Positions 42,561 to 43,263 of a stretch of 43,263 bases of DNA are shown in pieces. The position numbers were made by a program, and so were the translations under genes. Source of the stretch: Verrucomicrobiales bacterium (GTDB lineage Bacteria > Verrucomicrobiota > Verrucomicrobiia > Verrucomicrobiales > DEV007); contig JAEUHH010000027.1 in NCBI GenBank assembly GCA_016795505.1, positions 1 through 43,263 on the forward strand, in the 5' to 3' direction. Numbering within the stretch: the first letter of the stretch is position 1; each line of letters opens with the position of its first letter. The notes under the pieces were generated by a model. That model was not told the DNA's origin and did not search any database. It saw only the letters and a program-made list of their open reading frames with translations.

Positions 42561-43263
42561 GGCCGGAGGCGTGAAATGGGGCTGAGGTCGACGGTAGGTC
42601 CGCCCAGCGAGCCGTCAAGCGCCCGGAGCGACTCCCCGACCCGGCGCGTATTTCCAGAGTGGCGCCCGCAGACGAGGCTTGGCCTGTGGCATGGATCGCC
42701 CCGTATTTCCCCAAGCTCCGGGGCCTTCAGATTTCCTCAGAATGTTCGCAGGCGCCTGTCGTCTGTGTAGCGGCGGCATCGGCGGGATGGGTGACACTGT
42801 AGGGACGGCCGGAGAGGGTATGGCGGGCGTAGAGGTAGCGGCGACCGTTGGGCGCGGCGGTGGGCCGAAGATTCGATGGCAGAGGGTGCGATCGGCGTGG
42901 AAAGAGGGTTCGATCGGGAACTTCGGAATCTCCGGAAGGGGCTGATTTTCAACATCAAAGCGGCGTCTTCTCAATAGCTTTCCTGTCCCTTTAAATTTGT
43001 TATTTATCCGCTGCTAAATTTCTTTTCTTTTGTGGTATTAGTAAAATGTATGCCAATATTGCGCAAAAAGTAATAGGGATATATACGGGAAAAGATAGAG
43101 AAGTGCCCATCCTGCCGCCGAAAACTCCCCGAGAACAGTAAAAAAACCGCGAAGATCATCGAATGAAAATCCCCTGGGCTTTCGAGAGCCAAAGTCAAAG
43201 AAAAAATGCCCAAAAGGCAATGTGTGATCCTCTGAAGTGCCAAACCGAAAGTTGCCTTCGGAA
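42561..43263. other. Intergenic region ending in an AT-rich stretch
   Basis: The first 400 bases are GC-rich with a degenerate 22-bp repeat pair. From about 42985 to the right edge the composition becomes sharply AT-rich (for example AAATTTGTTATTTATCC). Short open frames on the minus strand here have no recognisable features and I do not call them genes. The change in composition may mark acquired DNA continuing beyond the window. Confidence 0.5.
42875..42918 (+). repeat. Paired 22-bp repeat, locus 5 (degenerate)
   Basis: Units begin GATGGCAGAGGGTGCG (42875) and GTGGAAAGAGGGTTCG (42897). AGAGGGT cores at 42881 and 42903 are again exactly 22 bases apart, and both units end in ATCGG. The core carries G for C relative to ACAGGGT. 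Confidence 0.6.

Noticed and set aside
43004-43243. Two overlapping short minus-strand frames at the right edge
   Set aside because: Both are equally plausible by length and neither shows a domain. The AT-rich composition makes long hydrophobic-looking frames likely by chance.

Overview
The window is high-GC chromosomal DNA from a bacterium of the PVC group, most likely a verrucomicrobium. The markers are a PSCyt1/DUF1549/DUF1553 cytochrome-type protein, a giant PVC-type heme-binding CxxCH protein, a bacterial alpha-2-macroglobulin, many start codons without a Shine-Dalgarno sequence, and a cdsA-dxr block. This placement is inferred from gene families; no rRNA or other taxonomic marker is present. 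No tRNA, rRNA, transposase, integrase or CRISPR array was seen.

Layout. 1-607: a 21-bp tandem array, a terminator hairpin and a broken minus-strand reading frame. 608-5915: trxB, a proline-rich ATPase-like protein, then divergently a membrane-anchored protein and a secreted PDZ protein. 5986-10160 (minus): Tat-exported phosphoesterase, cdsA, dxr and a ROK-family protein; the last three are nearly contiguous. 10540-16270 (plus): a Gfo/Idh/MocA oxidoreductase and the 1531-residue heme-binding protein. 16312-18433: a collagen-like protein, a hypothetical protein with a large 21-bp repeat array at its 5' side, and an XRE regulator. 18956-21397: a lower-GC island of three genes (NYN nuclease-like, HEPN-like, zinc-ribbon DUF4145) separated by sites with the architecture of integron attC recombination sites. 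21497-24113: a small membrane protein, about 1.1 kb of hairpins and 146-bp repeats, an SGNH hydrolase and a heptanucleotide inverted array. 24114-33788 (minus): alpha-2-macroglobulin, PSD1-type protein and a GreA/B-like protein. 34056-42560: amino-acid and polyamine metabolism.

The last block has a readable theme. An agmatine/peptidyl-arginine deiminase-type hydrolase is followed by an aldehyde dehydrogenase fold that lacks its catalytic Cys and Glu. An enolase-superfamily enzyme resembling cis-3-hydroxyproline dehydratase converges on an ornithine cyclodeaminase/pyrroline-carboxylate reductase-type gene. Carboxynorspermidine synthase and decarboxylase form the aspartate-semialdehyde route to spermidine, and SET-domain and GNAT genes are coupled upstream of them.

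The two strongest unexplained signals are (i) the integrase-less cassette array (CALIN-like), whose cargo is two predicted ribonuclease-fold proteins plus a DUF4145 protein, and (ii) a dispersed family of paired 22-bp repeats with an ACAGGGT core. The repeat pair occurs at five loci with an exact 22-bp period, once inside a coding sequence without breaking the frame. The window is also rich in 7-bp and 21-bp tandem arrays and perfect palindromes.
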